In this document: positions 35,669 to 47,385 of the stretch, piece by piece
Layout of the letters: the number at the start of each line of letters is the position of its first letter
Position numbering within the stretch: position 1 is the stretch's first letter
NCBI GenBank assembly: GCA_011109175.1
Contig: RDEW01000086.1
Coordinates: 9,707 to 73,706 of the forward strand
Source: Dicyema japonicum
Taxonomy: Eukaryota > Dicyemida > Rhombozoa > Dicyemidae
Length of the DNA stretch: 64,000 bases
Direction: 5' to 3'
Made by a program: the position numbers and the translations under genes
Notes under the pieces: generated by a model
The model's input: the letters and a program-made list of their open reading frames with translations, nothing else
Told to the model about the DNA's origin: nothing
Databases searched by the model: none

Positions 35669-37544
35669 AAGTGACTAGCTTTTATTTTTTATACTTTTTT
35701 AAATATACAATTGAATTTTGAATAATTATTTTTTAATTTTGGTTAAAAAACATACATTATAAATGCTATATAGTGCTATTTTTAATTTTTAAATGCTAAT
35801 TTAAATTGCAGTTAATAATGTGTTTACGGAATTCCGAAATTCGCGGGAGCACTCCTTTGGCTGAATAACAACAGAGCAGCTGGCTATGACAATATTTGTG
35901 GGGAGTTTGTTAAAATACGCACCAACCCAGCTAGCAGAAAAGATAACTTTCATATTCAACGAGATATTCAGGACTCATTGTTCAATTGACATCGCGATGG
36001 GAGTTCTACTTCCTTTACAAAAACCTGGCAAACCTGCAGGTCCAATTGAAAATTTTCAAGCCGATCGTGCTTTTGACCACTTTGCGAAAATATTGTCGAT
36101 TACAACATTGAATCGAATATCAAATTCAGATGACCAATACTTGTCACCAAGTCAAAGCGGATTCAGACCAGGAAAATCAACTGCTGATATAGTATTGGAG
36201 TCATCGTTAGCTTACGACAATATGTAAGAAGTACATTAAAAACAATATATACTCTGGGAGTCGACTAATCAAAAGCATTCGACTGTGTCTGCCGAGATAA
36301 ACTATTGCAAGCTCTCAAGGACATAATTGATGAGGACTGTTTGATGATTGTGCGTTTTTTGCTGGCTGACACGAGCCTGATAGTGAAAGTGGGGAAGGGC
36401 TATTCGGAAATATTAACGACCGGCATTGGTATTTCGCAAGGGGACTCGCTTTCGCCAGTTCTCCTTGCAATCTATTTGGAAGCTGCGTTGAGGAACGTTA
36501 GGAAAGAATTAGGTCACTTAAATAATCATTTTGTTGAATTAATGTATGCAGATGACATCGATTTTGTGTCTGAGGTTGTGGTGGTAATAAGAACTGTAAT
36601 AGATAAAGCCACAACAGTTCTGGAGAGGTGGTCTTTGAAGATCAATTCAGAAAACGGAGTTAACTTCGATTCAGCGGTTACCGACACGGATTGATAAGAA
36701 ATGGAAGTTTACTAAAAGGCTCGGCTCGTTTTTGGGTGATGCTGAGGACATTGCTCGCAGAAAGATGTTGGCATCGTGTGCACTGAAAAGATGTGAGTAT
36801 TTGGACTCGCAGAAAACTTATCGCCTTACATCTTCGGATGTGCTTATATAGCGCGTTCATACAACCAGTCCTATTATATAACTCGGGAACATGGGGAACA
36901 TCAAAAACGGACCGTGACTGACTAGACACATTTCATAGAAATCAATTGAGAAAAATTGCGGGAATTAAATGGCCACAGATTATCAAAAAAGACACTCTCT
37001 ACAAATTATGTAAATGCAGACCGATAAGCAGATAAGTAATTACCTCACGCTGGCGACTTATCGGACATGTTCTGAGAATGGACGAAGTGATTCCTTGCAA
37101 TCAAATGATGGAAGAATACTATTATACAAAGGACTACATTTTGATAATGACAAGGCAAATATCAAAAATTATATAAATAAAAGAATGGAGGAAAATGGAT
37201 TTAAACTTATTATTGAAATGACCGAACCAAAAATTAGCCAACAAGATTATTTTTCTCTTTCACGCTGTCAGGTATCCTATGCATCTGTTGAAAGAGCTAT
37301 TAAAATGCTAAAAAATATATTTAAAAAAGATAGGAACTTCCATCCAGACAATATCAGGCATTAACTTTTATTATATTACAATAAATAAAATTTAAATGTT
37401 ATTTTTATTTTAAGTTATAGATTTGACAATTTAAATGCTAGATTTTATCATTTTAAGTGCTAACTTTTTTAATTATAATTGCTAGATTTTGTGATTTTTT
37501 AGCGCTAAAAAAATTTTTTTAAGTGCTAGAAACAACTTGCCCTA
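35669..37544 (+). mobile_element. hAT copy with a LINE body in its middle
   Basis: The left about 150 bp (35669-35815) matches the reverse complement of the right end of the 33.1-34.9 kb hAT, minus its first ~20 bp. The right part (about 37115-37544) matches that element's transposase C-terminus (GLHFDNDKANIKNYINKRME, SVERAIKMLKNI) and its other terminus, ending AACTTGCCCTA. Between them (about 35820-37115) is reverse transcriptase of the 30.4-kb LINE type: LLPLQKPGKPAGPIENF, SQSGFRPGKSTADIV, SKAFDCV, GDSLSPVLLAIYLEAALR, intact YADDIDFV, then LYNSGTWGTSKTD and WRLIGHVLRMD. A TAA stands where the LINE has a leucine before SKAFD. Confidence 0.8.
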
Positions 37545-37559
37545 GTTATGATGTTGGTT

Positions 37560-38330
37560 GATTAACAATGAAGATCCTTTTATTTGATAATTACTACGAA
37601 ATACAGTTTCTACAATATCATCAACAATCGTAACTATGACTTATCCGGAGACCATTATTGACCTCAAAAAGACACTGTGGAAAAATTTACTTTCTGCCAA
37701 AAACGAATCTGGGCATAAAGTTAGCGAATTAATGTCTATTCGTGCCATATAAAAAAAAAAATAGTAGAGAGAGAGACTCCTGAGATTACTTATCAATCTC
37801 TTTGCTTGCTCAGGACCATCAAGGAAGCGAAGATGAAGAATTACTAGGAACGATTTGATTCACTGACGTGTTTCCTAATGGATCCTGTTCTATGAACACG
37901 ATTATTTTTATCCTCAAAAAGACTTCGTCGTAGCTTTCAGCTAAAGATCTTTAGTTGTCTATAACTTTTTTGTGGCTAAATATCATATTTGACCGGAAAA
38001 GTATACTGGTTAGGTTAAATATCTTACGATTGTGATACATTGAGTCTTTAAATATATATTCTCGAATTCGGAGAAATCATCAAACTGTGAATAATAAGTC
38101 CAAAATTCTTGTATGACGAGGATTGTCAGTTACTCTCAAAAATTATTTATCAAAAAATAACAGACTAATTTTATAAGGCTGAAAGCAATTGAACATTGCT
38201 TTTGTTGAATAACCCATTTCATTTTTATCCGGTATAGAGGGGAGCCGGTAAATTGAATAAGTCATTACATTTACTTATAATGAAAAAGTGAAACACTAAA
38301 ATTAATAGAAGTCTGTCTATAAGGATTGCT
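37560..38330. other. Intergenic
   Basis: No gene seen. A ~45-bp block at 38185-38232 (GAACATTGCTTTTGTTGAAT) recurs with changes at 57207-57247, so it belongs to an undefined low-copy repeat. Confidence 0.35.
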
Positions 38331-38336
38331 TCGCAT

Positions 38337-38777
38337 TTAGCTTTGATTGAGCTTTAGTAAACTCTGTAGCTTTTGCGATAAAAATAGCTCTTGACTAACA
38401 AAAGTTTTTGGAATGCTGTTTGAAGTGGACCCCAACAATTCCGATAAATAGCTTTCCAGAGAAATAGAACGAAATTCTTGTATATTGGTCGTGTAAACAT
38501 TGAATAATTTCAAATAAACATAAGTTTTTTTAAATATGTCTGATACAGTGCTGCATTCAACTCCATACTTCTTGCTGAGAAATTTTTGTGTCGGCTTACG
38601 TGTTTGGTTCGATTCATTTATTATTTGAATTTTCTTCTTTAAGACAATTCGTATTTCTTTACATTTACCGCCATCTAACAACGAAATCTGTTTAAAGTTG
38701 ACCCCAACGATTCCGATAAATAACTTTTCAGAAAAATAGAACGAAATTTTTGTATATTGCAAGTGTAAACCTTCCAC
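38337..38777 (-). pseudogene. CENP-B/Tigger-type helix-turn-helix, transposase remnant
   Basis: The 146-codon frame contains LKKKIQIINESNQTRKPTQK followed by FLSKKYGVECSTVSDIFKK, the psq-type helix-turn-helix that opens CENP-B and pogo/Tigger transposases (compare KLEVIKRLEKG...VAKEFGVSKSTVSDI). The rest of the transposase is absent here; a remnant of a catalytic domain of the same type lies at 44.5-45.1 kb on the other strand. The helix-turn-helix is bracketed by two direct copies of a ~77-bp sequence (38428-38505, 38700-38777). Confidence 0.65.
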
Positions 38778-39034
38778 ATGTGCTAATAACTCAAAACTTT
38801 AATGTTAATCATGTTCCCATAATTTGTAGCAGCAAGCCATTGATTACTACAAGTTTATTACCAATTTTTCCAGTTCGTTCGTACACTAAACATTTAAATT
38901 GCCGTTCGTTTAATTTTTAATTTTAACTTTTATTTTTTTTAATAAAGTCAATTTGACATGTGTGAAAAAGACATAATTTAAGAATCAGTTCAACCAATAG
39001 AGAAATGATCAAGTATGCATCAGGCGTAAGCTGA

Positions 39035-39200
39035 TTAATACTATAGTGCTCCCGGTTTTTCTATACGGCGCAAAATCATAAATACTGAAAAAGACAGATA
39101 GAGTAAAAATTGATGCTTTTGTGCTGGAGAGTTTACTAAGAATCCCTTGGAACTTTCAAAATAACAAACATCGATGTACTCGAACTGGTGTATACGGACA
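39035..39200 (+). pseudogene. LINE 3' region remnant
   Basis: VLPVFLYGAKS, then DRVKIDAFVLESLLRIPW and, in a later frame, SFGHVVRSDS match the post-reverse-transcriptase pattern LLYGCESW...RRLLRIPW...FGHVxRMD of RTE- and CR1-type elements. Stops and shifts are frequent. The open frame at 39272-39538 downstream is not clearly part of it. Confidence 0.5.
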
Positions 39201-40194
39201 TTTCGCTAGAAGGAAAAATCGTAAAACACAGATTGCGTTCTTTGGGCATGTTGTCCGCTCTGATTCCCTGAATGACCGATTATGCTGAGCAATATTACTG
39301 GGAAGAGAAGACCTGGTCGATCGAGGACTCGGTGGCTATCCACGGTAGAAGACGTCACGGGAATGCCTATATCAAGGCTACTCCAAATTGCTACGGAACA
39401 GTCTACAGTACCATCGCATCGGGACTTGTGAGTCTGCAAATCTTCAGTCCAAGTCTGATAGATATCGTCATCAAGGTGACTCCTGACTGTGAAAGCATCG
39501 ATCCAAACGCCTCTACATCCACATTTTCCAGTGACTAGACAGGCACGTCGGTGTTGGTTTGATTGGTTCAGAATTGGTGTTCAGATCAATGGAGATTTTA
39601 CGAGAGAACAGGCCAATATTAACAGGAATGAGTGATTATCCTACTTTAATCCCTCCGAACTTAAATTTGAATAATTTTGGGCATTTTAATTTTGCTTTAA
39701 CATAAATAAAATCGGAAAGCAAAATTGGAGTTGAGGATCGCAGTTTATCTACGTGGCTATTCCTCCTGCGATGGAACTTTGTTAGATCATTCGCGAAGAT
39801 TACCTGAGCGGGCTGAGATTAGTATCCGAATTTTTTGAAAAATCGTAAGATGAGGTTCCCAGAGGTTCCAGGAAGAAATGTTACATCACCGGGAAAGTCG
39901 TCGTACTTCCTGCAATTCTATTGTGGCCTTCCCAACAGCGATGTATCATTGGCATAATTATTCAAAATTAGTCAAATTGCATAAATCAATATTTAAATTA
40001 GAGGAAATTAGAATAATATCAGATTTAACGTTGAATGTCTGGGTGAGCTTATGATCTTCATTGATCCTTAAATATGGGTGGACTCACTCAAAGTTGACAG
40101 GGGATCAATTTCTGAGATTTTCTTTTACTTTGTTATGCGTCATTTGCGCCACGGACAAGTATTTTTAAGTGAAAATGGCGCGTATATTTCTGTC
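39201..40194. other. Retroelement flank and upstream region of the MYC-like gene
   Basis: Contains open frames on both strands at 39206-39538 of higher GC content, possibly further LINE remnant. From about 39600 to 40190 no feature is supported. Confidence 0.3.
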
Positions 40195-40906
40195 ATGGAT
40201 AGCGATTTCCCTAATTTCCCCCAGAAAGTCCAAATAATCTGTTTCCAATAACCTCGGTTGGAATTTTGAAGACGACGTCTTTTACTCCTATAACTCTGAA
40301 ATGTTTCCGGAGTTTTTCACGGAAACGTACAATCTCTGTGAAAATCTGAACTTGAATAATAACTACAACAATTCGTGTGACACTGATGACAAAATCTATT
40401 CACATTTTGAGCCCCCGTTTTGATAACTGGTTAGTTCTAAGACCTCTTTCTTATATTTTCCTACAAATTAACTCTTTACTTTCATTTTAGAAAAGGAGAA
40501 CCCTTCCCCTCAAAATTACGACTTTTCAATGATGCTTCAGCCATCGGAGGATCACTTTGTGACTCAAGTCGAGGACCCGGTAAAAACTGAGGATACATTT
40601 TGCTTTAATGATGAAGGATATCATTTTAATTCTCACTACAATAAGAAAAAATACATGAAAAATCGGGAGAAAGATCGAAGGAGAAAAATCGCCAGAAAAA
40701 TAGACAAACTGAAGACATACATTCCATCGCTTGCTTGTAAAAAGGCAACGAAGGTTGTCATTTTGACCGAAGCTACGTCCTTAATTTTGGCAATGAAAAA
40801 TAAATGTCTCCGCCAGATAGAAGAAGCGACGAGGCTGAAGTTGCTGGTCAAAGAGAAGTCAGAGTCCATATTGAAGCAAATAGAATCCATCCCACGTGAG
40901 GAGTAG
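40195..40906 (+). CDS. MYC-like bHLH-leucine-zipper transcription factor
   Basis: Likely E-box-binding nuclear factor that dimerises with a MAX-type partner. Exon 2 (40491-40906) is intact: a short N-terminal part, then the basic region and helix 1 (NREKDRRRKIARKIDKLKTY), loop and helix 2 (ATKVVILTEATSLILAMK) and a heptad-spaced tail (CLRQIEEATRLKLL, ILKQIESI) to a TAG. ATKVVILTEAT matches the diagnostic APKVVILKKAT of MYC. Exon 1 (about 40195-40429) reads MDSDFPNFPQKVQIIC, then DDVFYSYNSEMFPEFF and KIYSHFEPP, needing single-base corrections in a TTT and a CCCCC run to stay in frame into exon 2. The 61-bp intron (40430-40490) is longer than usual here. No clear MYC box I (TPPLSP) is seen. A general bHLH-Zip protein is the alternative. 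Confidence 0.75.
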
Positions 40907-42340
40907 TGAATTGACTCTAATTAATTTTCTTTTGTATTTTAGCTTTGTTTTGTTTTTTTATGTCACTTACAAAGGCATTCCAATCACCAGCAATGAATAT
41001 AAGGTAAGATGAAGAAATAAAATTGTACACTTCATTTACAGTTGAGTAGAAACTCTAGTTCTTCAGGGCTAGATGAAACTTTGACTCCTGTTGGCGTATA
41101 TAGATTCATTATAGAGATCACAGAATTCGGTCTATTCCCCCATCTGTTTCGCACAACAGCTACTCAGTCAGAAACTTGCCAGATTCGAGTTACATGATTG
41201 CGGATATTGTGATCTAATCCATAGTGTCTACATGTTGCTGGAAGAGTAATTATGTAGTATTCATTATACCTATTCCTTTTCGAAGACATCTTATACTAGA
41301 GAAAAGATTTATCTACTAGAGAAGCTGCTCAGGTCAAATCTCTTTATCTTACTACCTTCAACATTTAGCCGCACATGAATTCGAGCGATAATTTTTCTAC
41401 AAGATTAATATGTATGAATATCACGGAAAATAGGCTAATATACCATAATATGTATAACTGTGAGAAGCAGACACCGATTGAGTTCGGACTCTTATAAATA
41501 AAATCAGTTGATTTTTGCTCTCAGAGAATTAATCTGTGAAAGTTTTAAAGTGAAATTCCATAAGCCCAGGAGTCACAGGCTGTCTGCGACATTGAATCTG
41601 ATCGTATCTTTATTAGGGACGTTGGGTATTTATCGACGTATTAAGAGTTCTCTTTAGTGAAACATCTATGTATTCTAGCTTCTTCTACGTTGGCCTCAAT
41701 GATTCGGATGTTACCGAAACTGGGGTTAATAGTTTAATTTTTAATCATCTGACTTGGGAAATTGAATCCCTTCAAGAAATGATCCGGTGAAGAGTTAAAG
41801 ACTAATCGTTGAAATACGTAACCAATAATAATGGGAGGAAAGTTATTAGATGATAGAATATTGCTAATTAACTACAGGGCCCTGATAATATTTGGATTTT
41901 TCCGACCTCCGTCTAGTTAACCTTGTGTTATGGTACAACGAATCCAAAAAAAGTAATAACAGTTTTACCACTTCCAGTATTAAAGGTTGTTATTGGTGAT
42001 TCTCATGTATGATATCTTTGCTGCTGAAGATTAAAGGTATATTAGCGATGTTCTATCAATTCATCTTTGTAAGGTATATAACAAGGAATGGTACTCATTT
42101 CTTTAGTTGTTATGATTGAGTCCTTTATCCGAATCCCCGACGATCTCTATGAATTAAGAGAACTTGCGAAAGAAAATTATAAAGCGGGTGATTTTGAAAA
42201 ATGAAAATAAAATCAGAGTTAATCTTGGGGATTTTATAAATCCTTAGTAAGCGGAAATGAACCGTTCAAACAGCACTTTGTATTTTACTTTGTCATCTAA
42301 CATTATGCTACAAGGATACAAGTTCTGGAACGCTGGAACG
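40907..42340. other. Intergenic
   Basis: No supportable gene. A 30-codon frame near 42110-42204 (MIESFIRIPDDLYELRELAK) looks protein-like but is too short to call. Confidence 0.35.
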
Positions 42341-42344
42341 AGGA

Positions 42345-42408
42345 TCACCGTCTTGGGCCCGAAAACTCCATTTGTCTCGACGACAGTGGACTGAACATGG
42401 AATCTTGG
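42345..42408 (-). pseudogene. Fragment of the 7.6-8.55 kb retroelement family
   Basis: The minus strand reads FHVQSTVVETNGVFGPKTVI, matching FHVQPVVVETSGVFGPKTVS of the better copy. Only about 60 bp can be aligned by eye. Confidence 0.7.
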
Positions 42409-42409
42409 A

Positions 42410-43145
42410 AAAAATTTAAAATCTAACAGTTAACATCTACTGGCTGTTTCATAATTGACAACTTATTTACCCTGACTATTTGAAAGGAAATGCATCTTAA
42501 ATAAGGTGCGTGCTTTTCCTAAGCTAAGGTTTACTAATGGAAACATTACTCTACTCTTGGTGGGAGGACTGTGTGGTTTTCTCATATATTGTTACGTTTT
42601 CCGGCATCATATTGTTTTGAGCAAGGATTTAGTCTACTTAACCATATAAGTAAGAAGTGGTTAATTTACTAACTGCCAAAAGAGGGACATCACTGTTGCT
42701 CTTAGTAAAAGAATCCCAAATAGAGAGAATCTGGTAAACCATCACCTAGGTAAAGGGTCATATTAACAATTTTTTATAAAAAAATACATTGCTATCTATA
42801 GTTATTATGGGGGCAATAAATTATTGACGGTGGCGAAAATATTTTTCATAGGGGCGATACGAAAAAAAAGGTAGAGAAACACTGACTTAGATCATTGTCC
42901 TCAATTGATTAAAGCCAATGGGGTTTCGCCCCAATGGGGTTGTAAATAATTAATCTCCCCTCAGTTCTTCAAGAGAAGCTAGGACGTGAACTGTTTGTCA
43001 TATCAAATATACATCCGGACACTAACTGACATATTCTTGGAACTAAAGGAAAACCTAAATCACACAACTCACTTGATTTCGTTACTTTCCTGTTAGCCAC
43101 TTGTTTTCTAATAATCTCTCTTAGTCACTGAGGAAACTAGTCAAA
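42410..43145. other. Intergenic
   Basis: Nothing supportable. Confidence 0.3.
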
Positions 43146-43149
43146 AATG

Positions 43150-43335
43150 ACTGAAGTGGTATGTGCTGACGACGAAACTTCATTTCCATGATTAGTTGAC
43201 CTCGAAGAATTGCTCAACATAGTACCTCACGGCCTTGGAAAAATTGGTTCTTAAAAGTTAACACGGAAAAAAACCGGAGTTCGTCAAAATAATCGGCCCA
43301 CTATCAAGGACGAGGAAGAAAAAATCCAGTATGAC
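43150..43335 (+). pseudogene. Reverse transcriptase palm remnant
   Basis: VCADDETSF, DLEELLNIVPHGLGKIG and, after a frame change, LKVNTEKNRSSSK follow the YADD...LE.LL......L..W.L.VN..KTE pattern of non-LTR reverse transcriptases. Short and broken. Confidence 0.5.
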
Positions 43336-43854
43336 TCTTCCAAACATGATTGGTAACTCGTTTCCGAGCCTCTGCAACTTGAAACTTATCTGACCTATCC
43401 ACATTCCGACTGAAGGTTTTTTAGGAAGCAGGTGATGGCTCTTAGTTCAAATGTCTCTTACTTCCATCTTATTTCCATCAATTTCAATCTTATGACCAGT
43501 TAATCGACAGCAGCCATCAAGTTAAGCTGTAAACCCAGCTTTGTTAACATATAAGAAGCTGAGAATCTCACCATCATTGACACCATATTTCAGTATAGGC
43601 AAGGTTCGACCCTGTATTGACAAATAATATAAAAAAATATTAATATTTGACGAATCAAAGTATATTGTCGGGGTTTAGACCCATGTGTGGTCAATAAGAT
43701 ACCCATTAGCAAAAAGAATGTTGATCCATAGATGTGATCTTCTTTAATCAAAACGCCAATAACATGATTCAAACACTAAAAATGTTCAGATCCACTCTTA
43801 AAGGTTTCCTGTACAGAGTCTTGAAAGGAATCGTCAATGGAGTGACAACAGGCG

Positions 43855-44060
43855 TTACTAGCCCGGCCGAAGCTCAGTTTAGTGGACTTTCTGACTGAAC
43901 TAAACGTATGACCACATCCGATCTGAAGGTCGTGGGTTCGAATCCGATAGATGGAGTTTTCAGCAAACAAAAAAAATAAGTGAACAGCATTCCTTGGTTC
44001 TCCGTTAAAATTAGTGTAAGGTTTGTTTTCGTTACAGCCGTATCCGTACTGATCATCGTG
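43855..44060 (+). mobile_element. Chimeric SINE: SINE-C head, SINE-B-like 3' part
   Basis: The head (ACATCCGATCTGAAGGTCGT, B box GGTTCGAATCC at 43935-43945, then ATGGAGTTTTCAGCAAA) matches SINE-C. After the A-rich AAACAAAAAAAATAAG it continues with GTGAACAGCATTCCTTGGTT and CTCCGTTAAAATTAG, matching the segment after the A-rich run in the SINE-B copies at 16.5 and 62.0 kb. Overlapping minus-strand frames (SIGFEPTTF) are translations of the tRNA-like B box, not genes. Confidence 0.7.
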
Positions 44061-44454
44061 TCCACAGGAATCTCTCCACAAATTCATTTGCGACAACGGA
44101 TTTTACTGAATGGGTCTTCAGTTTCTTAGTTTTTCTTATTCATATTTAATTTTATTAATAAATTCATTATTAATAAAATTTTTAAGCTTGTTCATCTCAT
44201 AAGTAATCCTGCAATTCTTAATTTTTAAATTTATCCTCCGAAATTTAGAAGGAGTAGGACCAGGAAGTGAATCAAAATAAAAAATTATTATATGTAGGGA
44301 AATGCAGTCTGTAAGAGCATTTAATTGTGGGAAATGTGGCATCTCTAAAGGAAGTCTAAACGACTGAAAATTGAATAGGTAAGAAATCTATGTGTAGGTT
44401 GTGCTACATCAAATTGGGTACATGGTTACCTATCAAATACGGAAGTTTATGGAC

Positions 44455-45085
44455 ACATTAAGACTTTATTACATCAATGAGTGGCTCCGCCGATTTAGGA
44501 ATAATTTGATATAAAATCCAAAGCCTTCAAGGCGAAGCACGGTCAGTTGATAAAAAGGAGCAGAAAACTTTCGATCAAATGGTCAAGAAAACATTTTCAA
44601 TTGTGACGAAACTGCAACTTTTTTATAAATCTTTGTCGAAAAAAGTGAATCATCCAAGGGACATAAGAAAAAAACCTCTCTCGTGTTTTTATGTAGCAGC
44701 TACACTGGGAAATATATAAACCATAGGACGGTCAAAGTCACCAAGAGTACTGAGAATAAATAAAAAGCCAATGACATTGAATATGATGATTCATTCAAAG
44801 ATTTGATGACAAAAAGTATTTTGAAAATAGCTATCTCGTAATAAAAAAATGAAGGAAAGAAAACTAACATTATGATGGATAATGCAACTTAACTAATTTT
44901 CCAATATTGTAACATCGACTATTCCAAAAATACAACTTCTTAATACATCCACATGATCAAGGGAAAATAAAAGCTTTAAAAACATTTACTGATGAAAATA
45001 TTTATGATAAAAATGCTTTAGCTCAGATAGATGAAACTGTAAGGGATCACAATATGCACTATCATGTTCAACATTGGCCTGGAAC
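44455..45085 (+). pseudogene. Pogo/Tigger-like DDE transposase remnant
   Basis: In shifting frames: WLRRFRNN near 44478; NCDETATF near 44600 (first catalytic Asp); SKGHKKKTSLVFLCSSYTGK; IMMDNAT near 44873 (second Asp, compare LLLDNAPAH); then HPHDQGKIKALKTF near 44945 (compare QPLDQGIIKALK). Order and spacing fit a CENP-B-related transposase catalytic domain. Too many breaks to be active. Confidence 0.65.
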
Positions 45086-45089
45086 GAAA

Positions 45090-46385
45090 CATATAAATCT
45101 GCAATACGAAATTGCTTTGAAAAGGCCTTGGATGTTGAACTTTGATACAACATAACGAAAGCACTATAAACAACTGTAAACATGATGATCATATCATTGA
45201 ATAGCAGCGAAACACTTATTGAACATTCAGAGTATAAAGAAGTCATAAGGACACGGAACGTGCATTCACAATGCTTCATATGTCGTCAAAAAGAAACTAC
45301 TGCAAATGTTCTTAAATTATACAGTTTTTTGTGCATTCACTACAAAAAGAACAAAATAACATGAAAATAACAGTTATATATTCTGCAACAGTTTATTCTG
45401 AAGCCAATCAGGATGTTTGATTCTAGGGACAGGATTGTGAATTTAAATTATCAATACAACTACTCCTTGTAAAAAGGCCGGAATTGTTAAAATCGGCCAA
45501 TCTTAATAAATCCAACCAATAACATGCCTAATGTCAAAATCACTTCAAATTGTCGAGTCCAGCACGGGTCACCCTGTGCTGGTTGCATGTCACCTGTCAT
45601 TAAATCAATATTAATTGGTTTCTAATCAAAAAATTTAATTTTTTGAAAGTCTATATATTTTGGACTTGAATCAAGTTGACTATTTTTAATTCCTAAAGTG
45701 CCTTGATATGTTATAAAAATATTAAATAATCCTCTATTTGGTTGTTCGACAAAATTTGAGTAATTTCACTTGGTTCTTCAAATGGAGATTCAAATCTGTG
45801 TACCTTTAGCCATGGATTAGTCTCATAATCCTTTAAGACTCGTATCTAAAATTATTCACTATAATTCCTAGTGAAAAATAATGTGTCGATTTATGAAAAT
45901 ACATTCTTTTGTTCATCCGCTTAAAATAAGCTGAATTTAGATTTGGAGGAAAAAATTCAGATCAAAATGATATGCATCTAAGTTTTCTAGCATCTAGTTT
46001 TCTACATTATACAATAATTACCTGAAACATTTGAAAAATGTTCCACGTCAAGATCATCTGATGATCGTGGATAAACATCATCCGAACTCTCACTTTCTAT
46101 GAATTTAAAAAATAATGAACTTTTATTCTGACGATTGACTGTGTTTATTCAAGAAACTCCTCTCAATTTTATAAATGGAGTTTCATTTATAGCGAATGAA
46201 TCGTAATATACGAACTTTAATGAATTTTTACTGTTTTTAGTTGATTGAAAAATTTATTGTCAAAGTTTGGTTAAACTTTTCTATGATCCCAGGAAAAGAA
46301 TAAACTATTATTTCATTATTTGTCATTGAACATGATTTGGTATTGCATAAAAGCACATGTTGAATATTTATACGGCAAAATATTA
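45090..46385. other. Intergenic
   Basis: AT-rich, no confident feature. The minus-strand coding-like stretches just beyond 46388 may extend into this interval but I cannot follow them. Confidence 0.3.
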
Positions 46386-46387
46386 TA

Positions 46388-46790
46388 TAATTCCGACATG
46401 AGTAAAATTGATTAAAGTTACATTAAGTATGGCATCTGACTGTGATTGTTTTCCATAACTTTTCAGAGCACGTGACATGTCTTAACTTTCTGAAAAATAT
46501 TCGAATAATTCAGTCTATCTGAAAAACCCCATTAGAGTACAAAATGTCCAGGAATAATTATTATAAAAAGATTCAATATTATTCCCATCCAAGAACGACC
46601 CAAAAAGTAAGGACTGAAAATTCTTTACCAAATGTTACTCTCCTCGTCGTTTAATCTCAAATCCCTGAAGTAAATGCAAGAATAACCTTCGAATTCAACT
46701 AAGAATTGTCAAATACAGCATATCCTTTTTTTGATTCCCTTCCCTCATAGTTGGAATCAGAGAATTACTGCCAAATATGACCATAAATTT
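46388..46790 (-). CDS. C-type-lectin-like exons, second set (fragmentary)
   Basis: On the minus strand LIPTMREGNQKKDMLYLTIL (46770-46695) repeats the motif found in the set at 48.5 kb (LLPTMREGN). It fits the early helix/strand of a C-type lectin domain (YCxxxGxxLPTIRxEEEN). Further down SWTFCTLMGFF and SDAILNVTLINFTHVGII are protein-like. Introns and frame joins are unresolved. Probably a diverged tandem copy of the neighbouring gene or part of the same gene. Confidence 0.35.
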
Positions 46791-46954
46791 CAAAAATATA
46801 AAATTCTCAGATCGAGCAGAATAAATATATTTAGTTTTATTAATCAATTCCATTATTGATCATTTGAGAAATTTTCTTATAAATTAATAGCAAAACTACC
46901 CAATGACCAAATTATTTAATACTGAATTAATGAGTGATATTATTACTGTCGAGG

Positions 46955-47385
46955 CTAATGTTTTTAATTAAACAGAATCAGGAAAAGTGGATGGAATACC
47001 AAATTCGAGAGTATCCAATTCGAATGGCCTACTAGTATTAGAAAATATAACAACCCAATTCGTTGTATATTCTGACTTGTTTTATTAATTATAGTAGAAC
47101 CAGAATTACAAACAATTTCCATACTAATTATTATTAACCCCAAGCTTACCATTGTGAACCCAGCACAAACAGTCATAACTAGCTAGAACCAAAGGGAGAA
47201 CATCTGCTTGTGCCGACCAAATCCATCTTCCAATACTTCATTACAGGCTTCCGAAGAGAGGTGGAGAAGTAGGTCCGCCCTCTTCCATTTTTGTCCCACC
47301 TCCTACAGTCGCGGACATCACTTCATTCTTTAGCGGAATAGTTTTCATAATGCAATCTTCATCAGAGGGTTTGGTCAGGGAGAAA
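46955..47385 (-). CDS. Possible single-pass membrane segment with cytoplasmic tail
   Basis: The minus strand reads KPSDEDCIMKTIPLKNEVMS and VGGGTKMEEGGPTSPPL (47380-47260), then a hydrophobic helix AGFTMVSLGLIIISMEIV (about 47165-47110), then INKTSQNIQRIGF spliced over a 20-bp intron to RPFELDTLEFGIPSTFPDSV and a stop near 46967. A frame change is needed around 47240. It may be the transmembrane end of the lectin-like gene upstream on the same strand. Family not recognised. Confidence 0.35.

Noticed and set aside
43776-44096. Minus-strand frames including SIGFEPTTF
   Set aside because: They are translations of a SINE tRNA-like B box (GGTTCGAATCC), a well-known source of false proteins.
47255-47330. 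A second HMG-CoA reductase fragment (VGGGT motif on the minus strand)
   Set aside because: The GTVGGGT-like match is short; neither the upstream CTMPSIE nor the downstream residues align well enough.
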